A stretch of DNA of 64,000 nucleotides. It comes from CAYPGJ01 sp050174775 (GTDB taxonomy: Bacteria; Planctomycetota; Phycisphaerae; Phycisphaerales; UBA1924). Location: positions 186,001 to 250,000 of the forward strand of contig JBFXJP010000001.1 in the NCBI GenBank assembly GCA_050174775.1, in the 5' to 3' direction. Made by a program: the position numbers and the translations under genes. Position 1 is the first letter of the stretch. The number at the start of each line of letters is the position of its first letter. The notes under the pieces are model-generated. The model searched no databases. It was not told the origin of the DNA and was given only the letters and a program-made list of their open reading frames with translations. Shown here in pieces: positions 28,061-37,350 of the stretch.

Positions 28061-28136
28061 CCACACGCATCCGGCCTCGCCCCACCGTCGGCGCGCCCCT
28101 GCCGCGGACGCGGGGCAGCGCTGAGGAGGCAGCACC

Positions 28137-28487
28137 ATGGACCGCGCCGTCGCGCTCGGGCACGCCTATTTGCGGGTTAATCGGTACATGACTGTCACCG
28201 AGTACCCGGTGACTGAGGCCTTGCGCGCGGACGGATTCCAGGCTGCGACGGACCTCGACATTCTGGCGTTTCGGTTCGGACGCGCCGCTGTGCAGGGGCA
28301 GGCTGTGACACAGGCGGGCACGCCGCACTCCACTTCGTTGCTTGTCGATCCCGCCCTTGATCTGCGCCCCGACCTGCCGGACATGTTCATCGGCGAGGTC
28401 AAGGAATGGCGCGCTGTTCTCAACTGCGGCACGATCGACAAGGGGGTTCTTGCCGCGGCCGTTCGCTCGCCTGCACCGGAGATCCCC
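28137..28487 (+). pseudogene. Truncated N-terminal copy of the PD-(D/E)XK-like protein
   Basis: The first ~115 codons are clearly related to the full-length gene at 36235 (for example YLRVN, TVTEYP, QAATDLDILAFRFG, DPALDLRP and IGEVKE are shared), and the putative catalytic Asp41, Glu87 and Lys89 remain. Similarity stops at VLAAAVR, where the full gene continues with about 100 more residues. The frame runs without a stop into the TolC gene, but a lipoprotein signal with its own ribosome site begins at 28488, so I read this as a decayed partial duplication rather than a fusion domain. A short protein made from it cannot be excluded. Confidence 0.6.
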
Positions 28488-30002
28488 ATGCACTTGTTCA
28501 CATCAACCCCACACAACTCCGCGACGGCCCTTTGGCTCCCGCGTCCCGCTATAACGCCCAGAACATGGCGGCTTCCGCTGTGGATCGGGTGCCTCCTGGT
28601 GCTTGCTGGCTGCGCCGGACAGCAGTTGCCTCTTGATCGCGATTGGCGGTTGCGACTGACACAGGCGGAGGACTGGCGATCAAAATTGGAGCCACGCTCG
28701 GCCGCCGATGTGTGCAGCCAGGAAATCGCCGATCTTCGGTCCGCCGAGGACTTTGTCACCTTGGCGGTGGCTCGCAACCCCGCGATCCTGGCCGCCGAAG
28801 CCAAGGTCCGTCGGGTCTCCGAGCGCGAGACGCAGGCCCGCAGCCTCGACGACCCGATGTTCACCGTCGCCCCGATCGGCGACATGGCCGAGACCGCCGC
28901 GGGTCAGGTCGGATTGATGACATCGCTGAGCCAGCGGCTGCCCTTCCCCTCGAAACTCGACGCTCGGGGCCGCATCGCCGCCCTTGAGGCCGCGCAGGCG
29001 AGGGCCGAACTGGAGCAGGTCAAGCTGCAGGTCGTGGCCGACACCCGCAGGGCCTATTGGACGTTCGCGTTTGTGTCGAGAGCCATCGAGACAACGCGCG
29101 CGAGTCGATCGCTGCTGCTCCAACTCCGCGATGTGGCCGACGCGCAGTTTCGTGCCGGGCAACGCAATCAACAGGATGTGCTCCGCGCGGCCGCCGAACT
29201 CGGCAACCTCGATTCGGAGCTGGTCGTGCTCGGGCAGCGCCGCGATACGGCGGCCGCGATGCTCCGCCAGATGATCGATGCGCCTCGGTCGCAGCCGCTC
29301 GCGGAGCCGACGTTGCCGAGCGAACACGACATCGTGGTCAGCCGCGACGCACTCCTTGCCCGGGCGGTCCAGGTCAACCCGGCCCTCGGGCGGATCGCCG
29401 AGCGTATGACCCAGTTCGAACAGCAGCAGCGCCTGGCCAATCTCAACCGCTGGCCCGACCTGACGGTGAGCCTCTCGTACAACGCCGTTGATAACGACGG
29501 GCTCTCTCCCGCCGCCAATGGCCAGGACCAGTGGTGGGTGGGATTCGGAATCAACCTCCCAATCTGGACGGAGAAGTACGACGCGGCGGAACGCGAGGCC
29601 ATGTTCGGCCGGCTCGAAGCCGCTTCCGAACTCGCCGCCGAGCGCAACCGCGTCACCTTCCGCGTCGAGGATGCCCTGCTCAGGCTCGAGTCGCAGCGCG
29701 AAGTCCTGAGGCTCCTGAGCGCGCAGGTGATCCCTGACGCCCGCGCGGCCGTTGAGGCGGCTGCCGCGACGTACCGGACCGGCGCCGGCGACTTCCTCGT
29801 GCTGGTCGATAACTGGAGGAAGCTCCTCGGTTACCAGGTCATGGAGCACCAGGTGTCGGCCGCCGTCGAGCAGGCGCTCGCCGACCTGCAGCAGGCCGTC
29901 GGAGCCGACATCGATCGGCACACGGGCGATGTGCAACCAGCCAGACAGCTCCCATCGTCCAACGGCGCTCCAGATACACACCATAAGGAGTCCGCCCGAT
30001 GA
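28488..30002 (+). CDS. TolC-family outer-membrane efflux lipoprotein (CusC-like)
   Basis: 504 residues from the ATG at 28488, chosen because GGAGA precedes it at 28478-28482 and because it places a lipobox (LVLAGC, Cys 42) near the N-terminus; the open frame continues upstream through a truncated unrelated gene. Two outer-membrane efflux repeats are seen (DFVTLAVARNPAILAAEAKV and DALLARAVQVNPALGRIAERM, quoted in part), with the FGINLPIWTEKYDAAE segment typical of the family. It would be the exit duct for CusBA encoded directly downstream. Ends with an ATGA overlap onto the cusB-like gene. Confidence 0.83.
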   Translation: MHLFTSTPHNSATALWLPRPAITPRTWRLPLWIGCLLVLAGCAGQQLPLDRDWRLRLTQAEDWRSKLEPRSAADVCSQEIADLRSAEDFVTLAVARNPAILAAEAKVRRVSERETQARSLDDPMFTVAPIGDMAETAAGQVGLMTSLSQRLPFPSKLDARGRIAALEAAQARAELEQVKLQVVADTRRAYWTFAFVSRAIETTRASRSLLLQLRDVADAQFRAGQRNQQDVLRAAAELGNLDSELVVLGQRRDTAAAMLRQMIDAPRSQPLAEPTLPSEHDIVVSRDALLARAVQVNPALGRIAERMTQFEQQQRLANLNRWPDLTVSLSYNAVDNDGLSPAANGQDQWWVGFGINLPIWTEKYDAAEREAMFGRLEAASELAAERNRVTFRVEDALLRLESQREVLRLLSAQVIPDARAAVEAAAATYRTGAGDFLVLVDNWRKLLGYQVMEHQVSAAVEQALADLQQAVGADIDRHTGDVQPARQLPSSNGAPDTHHKESAR

Positions 30003-32413
30003 CACCCAACCCGACCAGCGGCGCAAAGCCCGAGCCCGCGTCGAGCGAGCAGCGACAGAAGGCGGCGCCCCCTCCGAGCCCCCGGCCGCCACGTGCCATG
30101 CCTTGGTGGCTGCTCGCGGCCTTCGTAGTCGTTGCGATCGTCGCGGCGTGGTTCGGCACGAAGTTTGGCGGCCGCATCGCCAGCGCCGGGCGGGATGTCG
30201 CTGCGCGCGTCACTCGCTCAACCGCTGACGCGGGCCACGATCACACGGGCGCTGGCGGCGAGAGCGGCGCCTCCGCTGCAACGCAGTACTACACCTGCGG
30301 CATGCACCCGTGGGTGATCCTCCCCAAGCCGGGTGACTGTCCGATTTGCCACATGAAACTGACGCCCCTGGACCCGGCCAAGTTCACGGGCCAGGTGAGC
30401 ATCGACCCGGTCGTCGTACAGAGCATCGGGGTGCGCATCGATCCGGTCACCGAGGGGCCGCTCACCCGCGCCATCCGGACGGTCGGAACGGTGGAGTACG
30501 ACGAGACGCGGGTCCGCGACGTGAACACCAAAGTTGCGGGGTGGATCGAGAAACTCCACGTCGATTACGTGGGCGCGCCCGTCGAGCAGGGCCAGCCGCT
30601 CTTCGAGGTGTACTCGCCGGCGCTCTTCCAGGCGCAGGAGGAGTACCTGCTCGCTCTGCGCACCCAGCGGCCGGGCTCCGGGGATCGAAGTGGCCCGACA
30701 CTCGACCTGGTGGAGTCGGCACGCACCAAGCTCGAACTCCTCGACATCACGCCCCAACAGATCGAGGCGCTGGCGAAGGCCGGAGAGCCGTCACGGACGA
30801 TGACGGTGCTCAGCCCGTTCACGGGCGTCGTGATCGCCAAGCACGCCAACGAGGGCATGAAGATCGACCCCGGGATGCAGGTGTTCCGCCTGGCGGACCT
30901 GTCCCGCGTGTGGGTGCTGGTGACGCTCTATGAGTCCCAGCTTCCGTACGTGTCCGAGGGCCAGCGTGCCGTGATGTCGCTGCCCTACATCCCTGGCCAG
31001 ACGTTCGAGGGGAAGGTGGTTTACATCTACCCGTACCTGGACACGCGCACGCGCGAGGTGCAGGTGCGGCTGGAGTTTGAGAACCCGACGGGGCTGCTCA
31101 AGCCCGGGATGTTCGCGACCGTCGAACTCCAGAGCACGCTCAAACGTGAGGCCGTGCTGGTGCCGCGCGCGGCGGTCATGAGCACGGGCGAGCGCAGCGT
31201 CGCCTTCGTGAGCCTCGGCGAAGGGAAGTTCGAGCCCCGGCAGGTGCGCATGGGCGTCGAGACCGGCGGCGGCCAGGTCGAAGTTCTCGACGGCCTCAAA
31301 CCCGGGGAACTGGTCGTGACGTCCGGGCAGTTCCTCCTGGACAGCGAATCCCGTGTCCGGGAAGCGCTCGCGAAGATGATCCGGGGCGACCTGGCCTCGG
31401 AGCAGGCCGCCCAAGTGGCGGTTGCGGGTGGCAGCGAACTGACGGTTCTTCCCAGGCCGCTGAGCGACGGGCTCTCTGATGCGCTGCGGGCCTACTTCAC
31501 GATCGGCGAGCGGCTTTCGAGCGACTCGGCGCGAGATCTTGCCGAACCAGCGCGGGCGCTCGCCGCTGCGTTTGACCGGGCGATCGGCGTCCCGATCCCC
31601 GGGCACGAGCACTTCTGGCACCAGCACACCGAGGCCGCGGTCGCGCGCGGCAAGGCCCTCGAGATAGCCACGGCGAAAGACTTGCCGTCCGCACGCGAAC
31701 TCTTCGCGGACTTGGGTGTGGCCCTCGACAAACTGCTGCGCTCAACTGGCGTGCCGCCGTCGTTCGATACCAGCGTCCAATCGCTGCACTGCCCGATGTT
31801 CCATGAGGGGCAGGGCGGCGCGATCTGGCTCCAGCCGGCGGGGCCGGTGCGCAATCCATTCTTCGGCTCCACGATGCTGGAGTGTTTCGACCGCCGCGAG
31901 GCTCTGCCATCCACAGGCGCCTCGCCGGCCGAAACGCCGGGTCCTCTAGAGCGTCAGCCTTCGCCACCCGGAGCGCAACAGTCGTCACCGGAATCCCGCG
32001 ATGCGATGGCGGCCGTGCTGGATGCCTACCTCGCCGCCCAGGACCAACTCACCAAGGACGACGCGGCCGGGGCAGGAACGAGCCTCGGACGAATCGGGCA
32101 GAGTCTCCCCGCCCTGATCGCTCTTCCCGGACCCGCCGGCAACGCGGCGATGCAGATCCGCGACGCGCTCAAGAGCCCCGGCGACGACCTCGACTCGCTG
32201 CGCTCATCGTTCGCCACGATCTCCAACGCCCTGCTCGTCATCGCCGAGGTTGTGCCACCGTCGCCCCGTGATGTCGGCATCTTCCACGCCTACTGCCCGA
32301 TGGTCAAGGAGCACTGGCTTCAGAGCGGTGAGGAGATCCGTAATCCCTACGACCCCGGCATGCTCCGTTGCGGGAGCATCAAGGGCCGCCTCGACAAGGA
32401 GGGCGGCCGATGA
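29999..32413 (+). CDS. cusB: CusB-type RND adaptor with heavy-metal-binding domain and two C-terminal DUF3347-like modules
   Basis: 804 residues, roughly twice a plain adaptor. An N-terminal membrane helix (about 35-52) is followed by a heavy-metal-binding domain (YYTCGMHPW ... GDCPICHMKL, Cys 100, 114, 117) and the CusB core (IEKLHVDYVGAPVEQGQPLFEVYSP, VLSPFTGVVIAKHANEGMKI, quoted as segments). The C-terminal 315 residues hold two related helical modules, each ending in a CPM...W segment: ALRAYFTIGERL to CPMFHEG (about 488-640) and AVLDAYLAAQDQL to CPMVKEHW (about 667-800), resembling DUF3347. CusB delivers Cu(I)/Ag(I) to CusA; the added modules may store or transfer metal. ATGA overlaps on both sides indicate one operon. 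Confidence 0.9.
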   Translation: MTPNPTSGAKPEPASSEQRQKAAPPPSPRPPRAMPWWLLAAFVVVAIVAAWFGTKFGGRIASAGRDVAARVTRSTADAGHDHTGAGGESGASAATQYYTCGMHPWVILPKPGDCPICHMKLTPLDPAKFTGQVSIDPVVVQSIGVRIDPVTEGPLTRAIRTVGTVEYDETRVRDVNTKVAGWIEKLHVDYVGAPVEQGQPLFEVYSPALFQAQEEYLLALRTQRPGSGDRSGPTLDLVESARTKLELLDITPQQIEALAKAGEPSRTMTVLSPFTGVVIAKHANEGMKIDPGMQVFRLADLSRVWVLVTLYESQLPYVSEGQRAVMSLPYIPGQTFEGKVVYIYPYLDTRTREVQVRLEFENPTGLLKPGMFATVELQSTLKREAVLVPRAAVMSTGERSVAFVSLGEGKFEPRQVRMGVETGGGQVEVLDGLKPGELVVTSGQFLLDSESRVREALAKMIRGDLASEQAAQVAVAGGSELTVLPRPLSDGLSDALRAYFTIGERLSSDSARDLAEPARALAAAFDRAIGVPIPGHEHFWHQHTEAAVARGKALEIATAKDLPSARELFADLGVALDKLLRSTGVPPSFDTSVQSLHCPMFHEGQGGAIWLQPAGPVRNPFFGSTMLECFDRREALPSTGASPAETPGPLERQPSPPGAQQSSPESRDAMAAVLDAYLAAQDQLTKDDAAGAGTSLGRIGQSLPALIALPGPAGNAAMQIRDALKSPGDDLDSLRSSFATISNALLVIAEVVPPSPRDVGIFHAYCPMVKEHWLQSGEEIRNPYDPGMLRCGSIKGRLDKEGGR

Positions 32414-35400
32414 TCGCACGGCTCATCGATTGGTGCATCCACAACCGCCTCATGGTCGCGCTGCTGACCGCGGTCGTTGTCGCCGCGGGCATCTACGCCA
32501 CCCGCAGCATCACGGTTGACGCCATCCCCGATCTCTCGGACGTCCAGGTCGTCATCCGGACCGAGTACCCGGGCCAGGCGCCGCAGATCATCGAGGATCA
32601 GGTCACCTACCCGCTCACGACCGCCATGCTCGCCGTGCCGTACGCCAAGGTCGTGCGCGGCTACAGCATGTTCGGGTCGAGCTTCGTGTACATCATCTTC
32701 GAGGATGGGACCGACCTGTACTGGGCGCGGAGCCGCGTGCTCGAACAGCTCAGCACCGTCGCCAACCGCTTGCCTGCGGGCGCGAGCCCCCAGCTCGGTC
32801 CGGATGCCACTGGTGTGGGCTGGGTGTTCCAGTACGTGCTGACGACGGGTCGGTATTGCCCGAAGCACCCACAGGGGCAGTGGCACGATCCGGATACTGA
32901 CCGCTGGTATGAGTCGGCCGACAACGCACCTGCTGCCGCTCACGCACGCCTCGTTCATCTTCGCTTGTTCCCTGAAGGCAAGGCTGTGTGGGCCGATCGG
33001 CGCGAGAACCGCCGGTACGAATCGCTCGACGAGGCGCCGCCCGAAGCCCGCAATCGATTGGAGCGCATCGAACTGGTGAAAGGGTACGACGTCTGCCCGC
33101 TCGACGGCAGCCCCCTGGTCCACTCCTCGGTTGATCTCTCGGAACTCCGCTCCCTTCAGGACTGGTACCTGCGCTACGAGCTCACGTCGGTCGCGGGCGT
33201 GAGCGAGGTGGCGTCCATCGGCGGCTTCGTGCGCCAATACCAGGTCGTCGTGGACCCTGTTCAACTCAGGGCATACGGCATTCCCATCTCCAAGGTGAAG
33301 ATGGCGATCCAGCGGTCGAATGTCGATGTCGGCGGGCGTCTGCTCGAGTTGAGCGAGACCGAGTACATGGTCCGCGGCTTGGGCTACCTCGGAACACTCA
33401 CGCCCGACGAGGCAGCCACGGCACGGGAGCGCGGCGAGCCTCTCTCCCGCCTCCGGAGTGACCGCGTGCTCGACGAGCTCCGTCAGATCGCGCTGGGCGC
33501 GACGCCCTCGGGCACACCCATCTACCTCTCGGATGTCGCCCAGGTCCGCGCGGGGCCCGACATCCGGCGCGGCATCGCCGAGTGGAATGGCCAGGGCGAG
33601 ACCACCGGCGGCGTGGTCGTCATGCGATTCGGCGAGAACGCCCAGCGGACCATCGAGCGCGTCCGGGACAAGCTGCGCGACCTGGAGAAGGGCCTGCCGC
33701 CGGGCGTCGCGATCGAAGTGGCCTACGACCGCAGCGATCTCATCGGCCGCGCGGTCTCAACGCTCAGCCGCACGCTCATCGAAGAGATCACGGTGGTCTC
33801 CATCGTCATCGTCCTCTTCCTCCTGCACGCCCGCAGCGCGTTCGTGGCCGCGTTCGTGCTTCCGACGGGTGTTCTTGCCACGATCGCGATCATGCACCTG
33901 CTGGGACTCAACGCCAACATCATGTCCCTCGGCGGCATCGCGATCTCCATCGGCGTCATGGTGGACAGCTCGATCGTGATGGTCGAGAACGCCCACAAGC
34001 ACCTGGAGCACGAGAAACACCGGATCGCCGAAGGACTCGCCCCGCGCACGCGGGTCCAGATCATGAGCGAGGCGGCACGGGAGGTTGGACCCACGCTCTT
34101 CTTCAGCCTGCTCATCATCACCGTGAGCTTCCTGCCGATTTTCGTGCTCGGCGAGCAGTCCGGGCGGCTGTTCAAACCGCTCGCCTTCACCAAGACCTTC
34201 GCGATGGCATCCGGTGCGATCCTCGCGGTCACCATCATCCCCGTCCTGATGGTCTACTTCGTCAGCGAGCGGACCATCCCGCGCTCGTGGAGCCGTGGCC
34301 TCCGGTGGACGACCTGCGCGCTCGCGATCGGCGTCCCCGCCGCGCTCCTCACGCTGGTGCCGCTCGGCGCGCTCGACCGGTGGCGCGTGTGGCTGGTCGT
34401 TGGATGGGCAGCGTTCGCGGCGATCGCCCTGATGCCGCAAAGGATCATCTCCGAGGAGCGTAATCTCTTCAGCCGAGTGCTTCAGCGGGTCTACGACCCG
34501 TTCTTCCGCTTTGTTATGCAGTACCGCTGGCTGACGCTCGCGCTGGCCGGTCTGCTCCTGGCGTCCACGCTCTACCCCATCAGCCGGCTGGGCAGCGAGT
34601 TCATGCCGCCGCTGGAGGAGGGCGACCTGCTCTACATGCCCACGACCGACCCGGGGCTGAGCGTGACCAAGGCCAAGGAACTCCTTCAGCAGACCGACCG
34701 GCTCATCGCCCAGTTCCCGGAGGTACAGAGCGTCTTCGGAAAGGTCGGGCGATCGGAAACAGCAACCGATCCCGCACCGCTGAGCATGCTGGAAACCACG
34801 ATCACGCTGCGGCGCGACAAGGAACTCTGGCGCACCGTGACCGTGCCGCGGTTCCACGACGGTTGGCCCGACTGGCTCGCGGCCATCCCGCGACGGATCT
34901 GGCCGGGACTCCGCCCGATCAACGTTGACGAGCTTGTCTACGGCTACGAGATGGCCGACGGCACGCACGTGCCTGGGCTCAACGAGGTTGTCCAGATCCC
35001 CGGCCTCACCAACGCCTGGACCATGCCGATTCGCACACGCATTGACATGCTCTCGACGGGCATCCGGACGCCGATCGGCGTCAAGGTGCTCGGCCCCGAC
35101 CTCGCCACACTCGCCGGACTCTCGAATGAGATCGCGCAGGTGCTTAAGACCGCCGAGGGAACCGGGGCGTACACGGTGAGCGCCTTCCCCGAGAAGAGCG
35201 TGGGTGGACACTACCTCGATATCCGGGTCGATCGGGAGGCGATCGCGCGGTACGGGCTGATCGTCGGCGACGTCCAGGACGTGATCATGAGCGCCGTAGG
35301 CGGCATGAACGTCTCGACCACCGTGGAGGGACTCGAGCGATACCCGATCAACGTGCGCTACCCCAGCGAACTGCGGGACAGCGTCGAGAACCTCCGCCAG

Positions 35401-36222
35401 ACGCTGGTGGCTACACCCTCGGGCGCTCAAGTGCCCCTCGGCCAGGTGGCAAAGATCGAATCGCGGCCCGGGCCTCCGATGATCAAGAGCGAGAACGCCC
35501 GCCCGACCAGTTGGGTCTACGTAGATATTGCGGGCATTGATGTGGGCACGTACGTCCAGAACGCCCAGCGTGCCGTCGCCGCGCGGGTTCCGCTCCCGCC
35601 CGGCTACTCGATCGTCTGGTCGGGCCAGTACGAGTACATGCAGGCGGCTCGGGCCAGGCTGCTCATTGCCGTGCCCCTCGCCGCCATTGCCATCGTGCTC
35701 CTGCTCTACTTCGCCACACGCAGTTGGCTGCGCGTCGGGATCGTGCTGCTGGCGGTTCCCTTCAGCCTCGTCGGTTCGATGTGGCTGGTCTATTGGCTGG
35801 ACTTTAATCTGTCGCTGGCGGTGTGGGTCGGGGTCATTGCGCTGGCGGGTCTCGACGCCGAGACCGGCCTGGTCATGCTGCTCTATCTGGAAAACAGCCA
35901 TGACCGCTTCAAGGCCGAGGGCCGACTTCGCAATCGGGACGATCTGTGGTGGGCCATCCACGACGGGGCCGTGCAGCGCATCCGCCCGAAGACCATGACC
36001 GTCGTGACCACGTTCATCGGCCTGGTCCCGCTGATGTGGGCCGAGGGTGCGGGCGCCGACACCATGCGTCGGCTGGCCGCGCCCATGATCGGCGGTTTGG
36101 CGACGAGCTTCCTGCTCGAACTGCTGGTCTATCCGGTGATCTTTGGCGTCCTCAAGGGCTACTCAGTGCCCAAGCAGGAAGCCCCGGCGGACGGCGTGAT
36201 CGTTCAGAGCTCGCACGGATAA
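32410..36222 (+). CDS. cusA: CusA-type Cu(I)/Ag(I) RND efflux pump with Cys-containing insertion
   Basis: 1270 residues, against about 1050 in E. coli CusA. The TM4 signature GGIAISIGVMVDSSIVMVEN is the Cu/Ag (HME4) form, and Met-containing segments matching the known CusA Cu(I) path are seen (DPAPLSM, RIDMLSTGI, AVGGMNVS). About 90 extra residues (145-237) interrupt the porter domain between GVGWVFQYVL and VDLSELRSLQDWY. They contain CPKH (150-153) and CPLDGSPL (229-236), which look like two halves of a zinc-ribbon-like site, and a roughly repeated WYESADNAP / RYESLDEAP element. The pump would use the proton gradient to expel cuprous or silver ions via CusB and TolC. Overlaps cusB by ATGA. 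Confidence 0.92.
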   Translation: MIARLIDWCIHNRLMVALLTAVVVAAGIYATRSITVDAIPDLSDVQVVIRTEYPGQAPQIIEDQVTYPLTTAMLAVPYAKVVRGYSMFGSSFVYIIFEDGTDLYWARSRVLEQLSTVANRLPAGASPQLGPDATGVGWVFQYVLTTGRYCPKHPQGQWHDPDTDRWYESADNAPAAAHARLVHLRLFPEGKAVWADRRENRRYESLDEAPPEARNRLERIELVKGYDVCPLDGSPLVHSSVDLSELRSLQDWYLRYELTSVAGVSEVASIGGFVRQYQVVVDPVQLRAYGIPISKVKMAIQRSNVDVGGRLLELSETEYMVRGLGYLGTLTPDEAATARERGEPLSRLRSDRVLDELRQIALGATPSGTPIYLSDVAQVRAGPDIRRGIAEWNGQGETTGGVVVMRFGENAQRTIERVRDKLRDLEKGLPPGVAIEVAYDRSDLIGRAVSTLSRTLIEEITVVSIVIVLFLLHARSAFVAAFVLPTGVLATIAIMHLLGLNANIMSLGGIAISIGVMVDSSIVMVENAHKHLEHEKHRIAEGLAPRTRVQIMSEAAREVGPTLFFSLLIITVSFLPIFVLGEQSGRLFKPLAFTKTFAMASGAILAVTIIPVLMVYFVSERTIPRSWSRGLRWTTCALAIGVPAALLTLVPLGALDRWRVWLVVGWAAFAAIALMPQRIISEERNLFSRVLQRVYDPFFRFVMQYRWLTLALAGLLLASTLYPISRLGSEFMPPLEEGDLLYMPTTDPGLSVTKAKELLQQTDRLIAQFPEVQSVFGKVGRSETATDPAPLSMLETTITLRRDKELWRTVTVPRFHDGWPDWLAAIPRRIWPGLRPINVDELVYGYEMADGTHVPGLNEVVQIPGLTNAWTMPIRTRIDMLSTGIRTPIGVKVLGPDLATLAGLSNEIAQVLKTAEGTGAYTVSAFPEKSVGGHYLDIRVDREAIARYGLIVGDVQDVIMSAVGGMNVSTTVEGLERYPINVRYPSELRDSVENLRQTLVATPSGAQVPLGQVAKIESRPGPPMIKSENARPTSWVYVDIAGIDVGTYVQNAQRAVAARVPLPPGYSIVWSGQYEYMQAARARLLIAVPLAAIAIVLLLYFATRSWLRVGIVLLAVPFSLVGSMWLVYWLDFNLSLAVWVGVIALAGLDAETGLVMLLYLENSHDRFKAEGRLRNRDDLWWAIHDGAVQRIRPKTMTVVTTFIGLVPLMWAEGAGADTMRRLAAPMIGGLATSFLLELLVYPVIFGVLKGYSVPKQEAPADGVIVQSSHG

Positions 36223-36234
36223 GGAGGAGCTTCG

Positions 36235-36879
36235 ATGGACAACGCAGTGGCACTCGTGCAGGCGTATCTGCGGGTCAACGGCTACCTCACGGTCACGGAG
36301 TACCCCGTGGTCGAGGCCGCGCGTTCGGGCGGTTATCAGGCCGCCACGGACCTGGACATCCTGGCGTTCCGGTTCGGGCACGCGAGCATGCTCGGCCAGC
36401 CGGTCGGACCCACCCGCAAGGCGCATGCTGGTCTGCTCCCTGTCGACCCCGCTCTTGATCTGCGCCCCGAACTTCCGGACATGATCATCGGCGAGGTCAA
36501 GGAAGGGCGTGCGGCTCTCAACCGCGGCGCGATCGACAAGGCCGTTCTCGCCGCGGCGATCGCACGTTTCGGCTGCTGCGACGCCGCCGAGGCCGAGCCC
36601 GTGGTCCTCGACCTGCTCCGACGCGGCCGGGCCAAGATCCCCCACGGCCACCGGGTCCGCCTCGTGGCCTTCGGTTCGCTCCCGTCCGAGTCTCCCTCGA
36701 AGCACTACGAAGTCATCCTGCTCGGACACATCCTTGCGTTTCTGCGCGAGCACCTGCGACGCCACTGGGGAGTGTTTCAGGCGTCGGAGACCAAGGACCC
36801 AGCGCTCGGCTTCCTCAAGATCCTCATGAAGTCCGGTCACGGCGACACGCCGGAGCCGGCGAAGGAGCACCACCGATGA
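36235..36879 (+). CDS. PD-(D/E)XK nuclease-like protein
   Basis: 214 residues; AAGGAGG is just upstream. The N-terminal half has a pattern of the PD-(D/E)XK fold: an early Glu (TEYPVVEA, Glu22), TDLDIL with Asp41, and IIGEVKEG with Glu87 and Lys89. The second half (RFGCCDAAEAEPVVLDLLRRG, GHRVRLVAFGS, HILAFLREHLRRHW, quoted in part) completes the domain. Enzymatic activity is inference; the fold pattern is what is seen. I recall similar uncharacterised proteins in other bacterial genomes but cannot verify their distribution. It lies 12 bp after cusA and overlaps the next gene by ATGA. A truncated paralogue lies at 28137. Confidence 0.65.
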   Translation: MDNAVALVQAYLRVNGYLTVTEYPVVEAARSGGYQAATDLDILAFRFGHASMLGQPVGPTRKAHAGLLPVDPALDLRPELPDMIIGEVKEGRAALNRGAIDKAVLAAAIARFGCCDAAEAEPVVLDLLRRGRAKIPHGHRVRLVAFGSLPSESPSKHYEVILLGHILAFLREHLRRHWGVFQASETKDPALGFLKILMKSGHGDTPEPAKEHHR

Positions 36880-37088
36880 AGCATGCCCTCAGAATGATCC
36901 TCGGCTGCACACTCCCGCTGCTGTTGCTCTTCCTTCTGCCCCTTCTGGGCATCGGCGAGGGTGTCACGCTGTTCATCGCCATCCTCCTGATGTTCGCGTG
37001 CCACCTGTTCATGACGCAAGGACATGACCACGGCACGCGCAAGCCTGAACCCACACAAGGAGACTCTCATGCACACCATCAGCATTAG
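36876..37088 (+). CDS. Small two-helix membrane protein with His-rich tail (DUF2933-like)
   Basis: 70 residues: two hydrophobic helices (LGCTLPLLLLFLLPLLGIG and VTLFIAILLMFACHLFM) and a His-rich tail (GHDHGTRK ... SHAHHQH). Small membrane proteins of this shape (DUF2933 and relatives) are common in copper/silver clusters. It starts in an ATGA overlap with the nuclease-like gene. The tail probably binds metal. The 3' end overlaps the next gene by 20 bp. Confidence 0.7.
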   Translation: MKHALRMILGCTLPLLLLFLLPLLGIGEGVTLFIAILLMFACHLFMTQGHDHGTRKPEPTQGDSHAHHQH

Positions 37089-37347
37089 GCGACTTGGCCT
37101 CGCACTTGGCACCGCGTGCGGCGTCTTCTACCTCGGGTGCGTGCTGGTCATGTTGACGGCCCCGAAGGACGCGGTGGTCCGGTTCTTCAACAGCATCATG
37201 CACGGCTGGAATGTGGAGCCCATCATGCGATGGGACATGCCGTGGTGGGAGGCGGTCCTGGGAACGATTGAGATCACCATCCTCGGCTGGCTGTTCGGTG
37301 CTCTGGTGGCGGCGGTGTACAACCTCAGCGCCGGACGAGGGAGGTAA
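37069..37347 (+). CDS. DUF5676-like small membrane protein
   Basis: 92 residues from the ATG at 37069 (AAGGAGA at 37057-37063); it begins inside the end of the preceding gene. Two hydrophobic segments (LGLALGTACGVFYLGCVLVML and ILGWLFGALVAAVYNL) flank an amphipathic loop with FNSIMHGWNVEPI, the arrangement of DUF5676 membrane proteins, which recur in metal-resistance clusters. Function unknown. Confidence 0.7.
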   Translation: MHTISIRRLGLALGTACGVFYLGCVLVMLTAPKDAVVRFFNSIMHGWNVEPIMRWDMPWWEAVLGTIEITILGWLFGALVAAVYNLSAGRGR

Positions 37348-37350
37348 CCC

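Noticed and set aside
28137..30002. A genuine nuclease-TolC fusion protein
   Set aside because: A lipoprotein signal with its own ribosome site begins at 28488; a fusion would bury the lipobox behind a cytoplasmic domain.
33757..35961. 734-codon minus-strand frame opposite cusA
   Set aside because: Composition is Arg/Asp/His repetitive, shows no conserved motif and mirrors cusA codons; not a gene.
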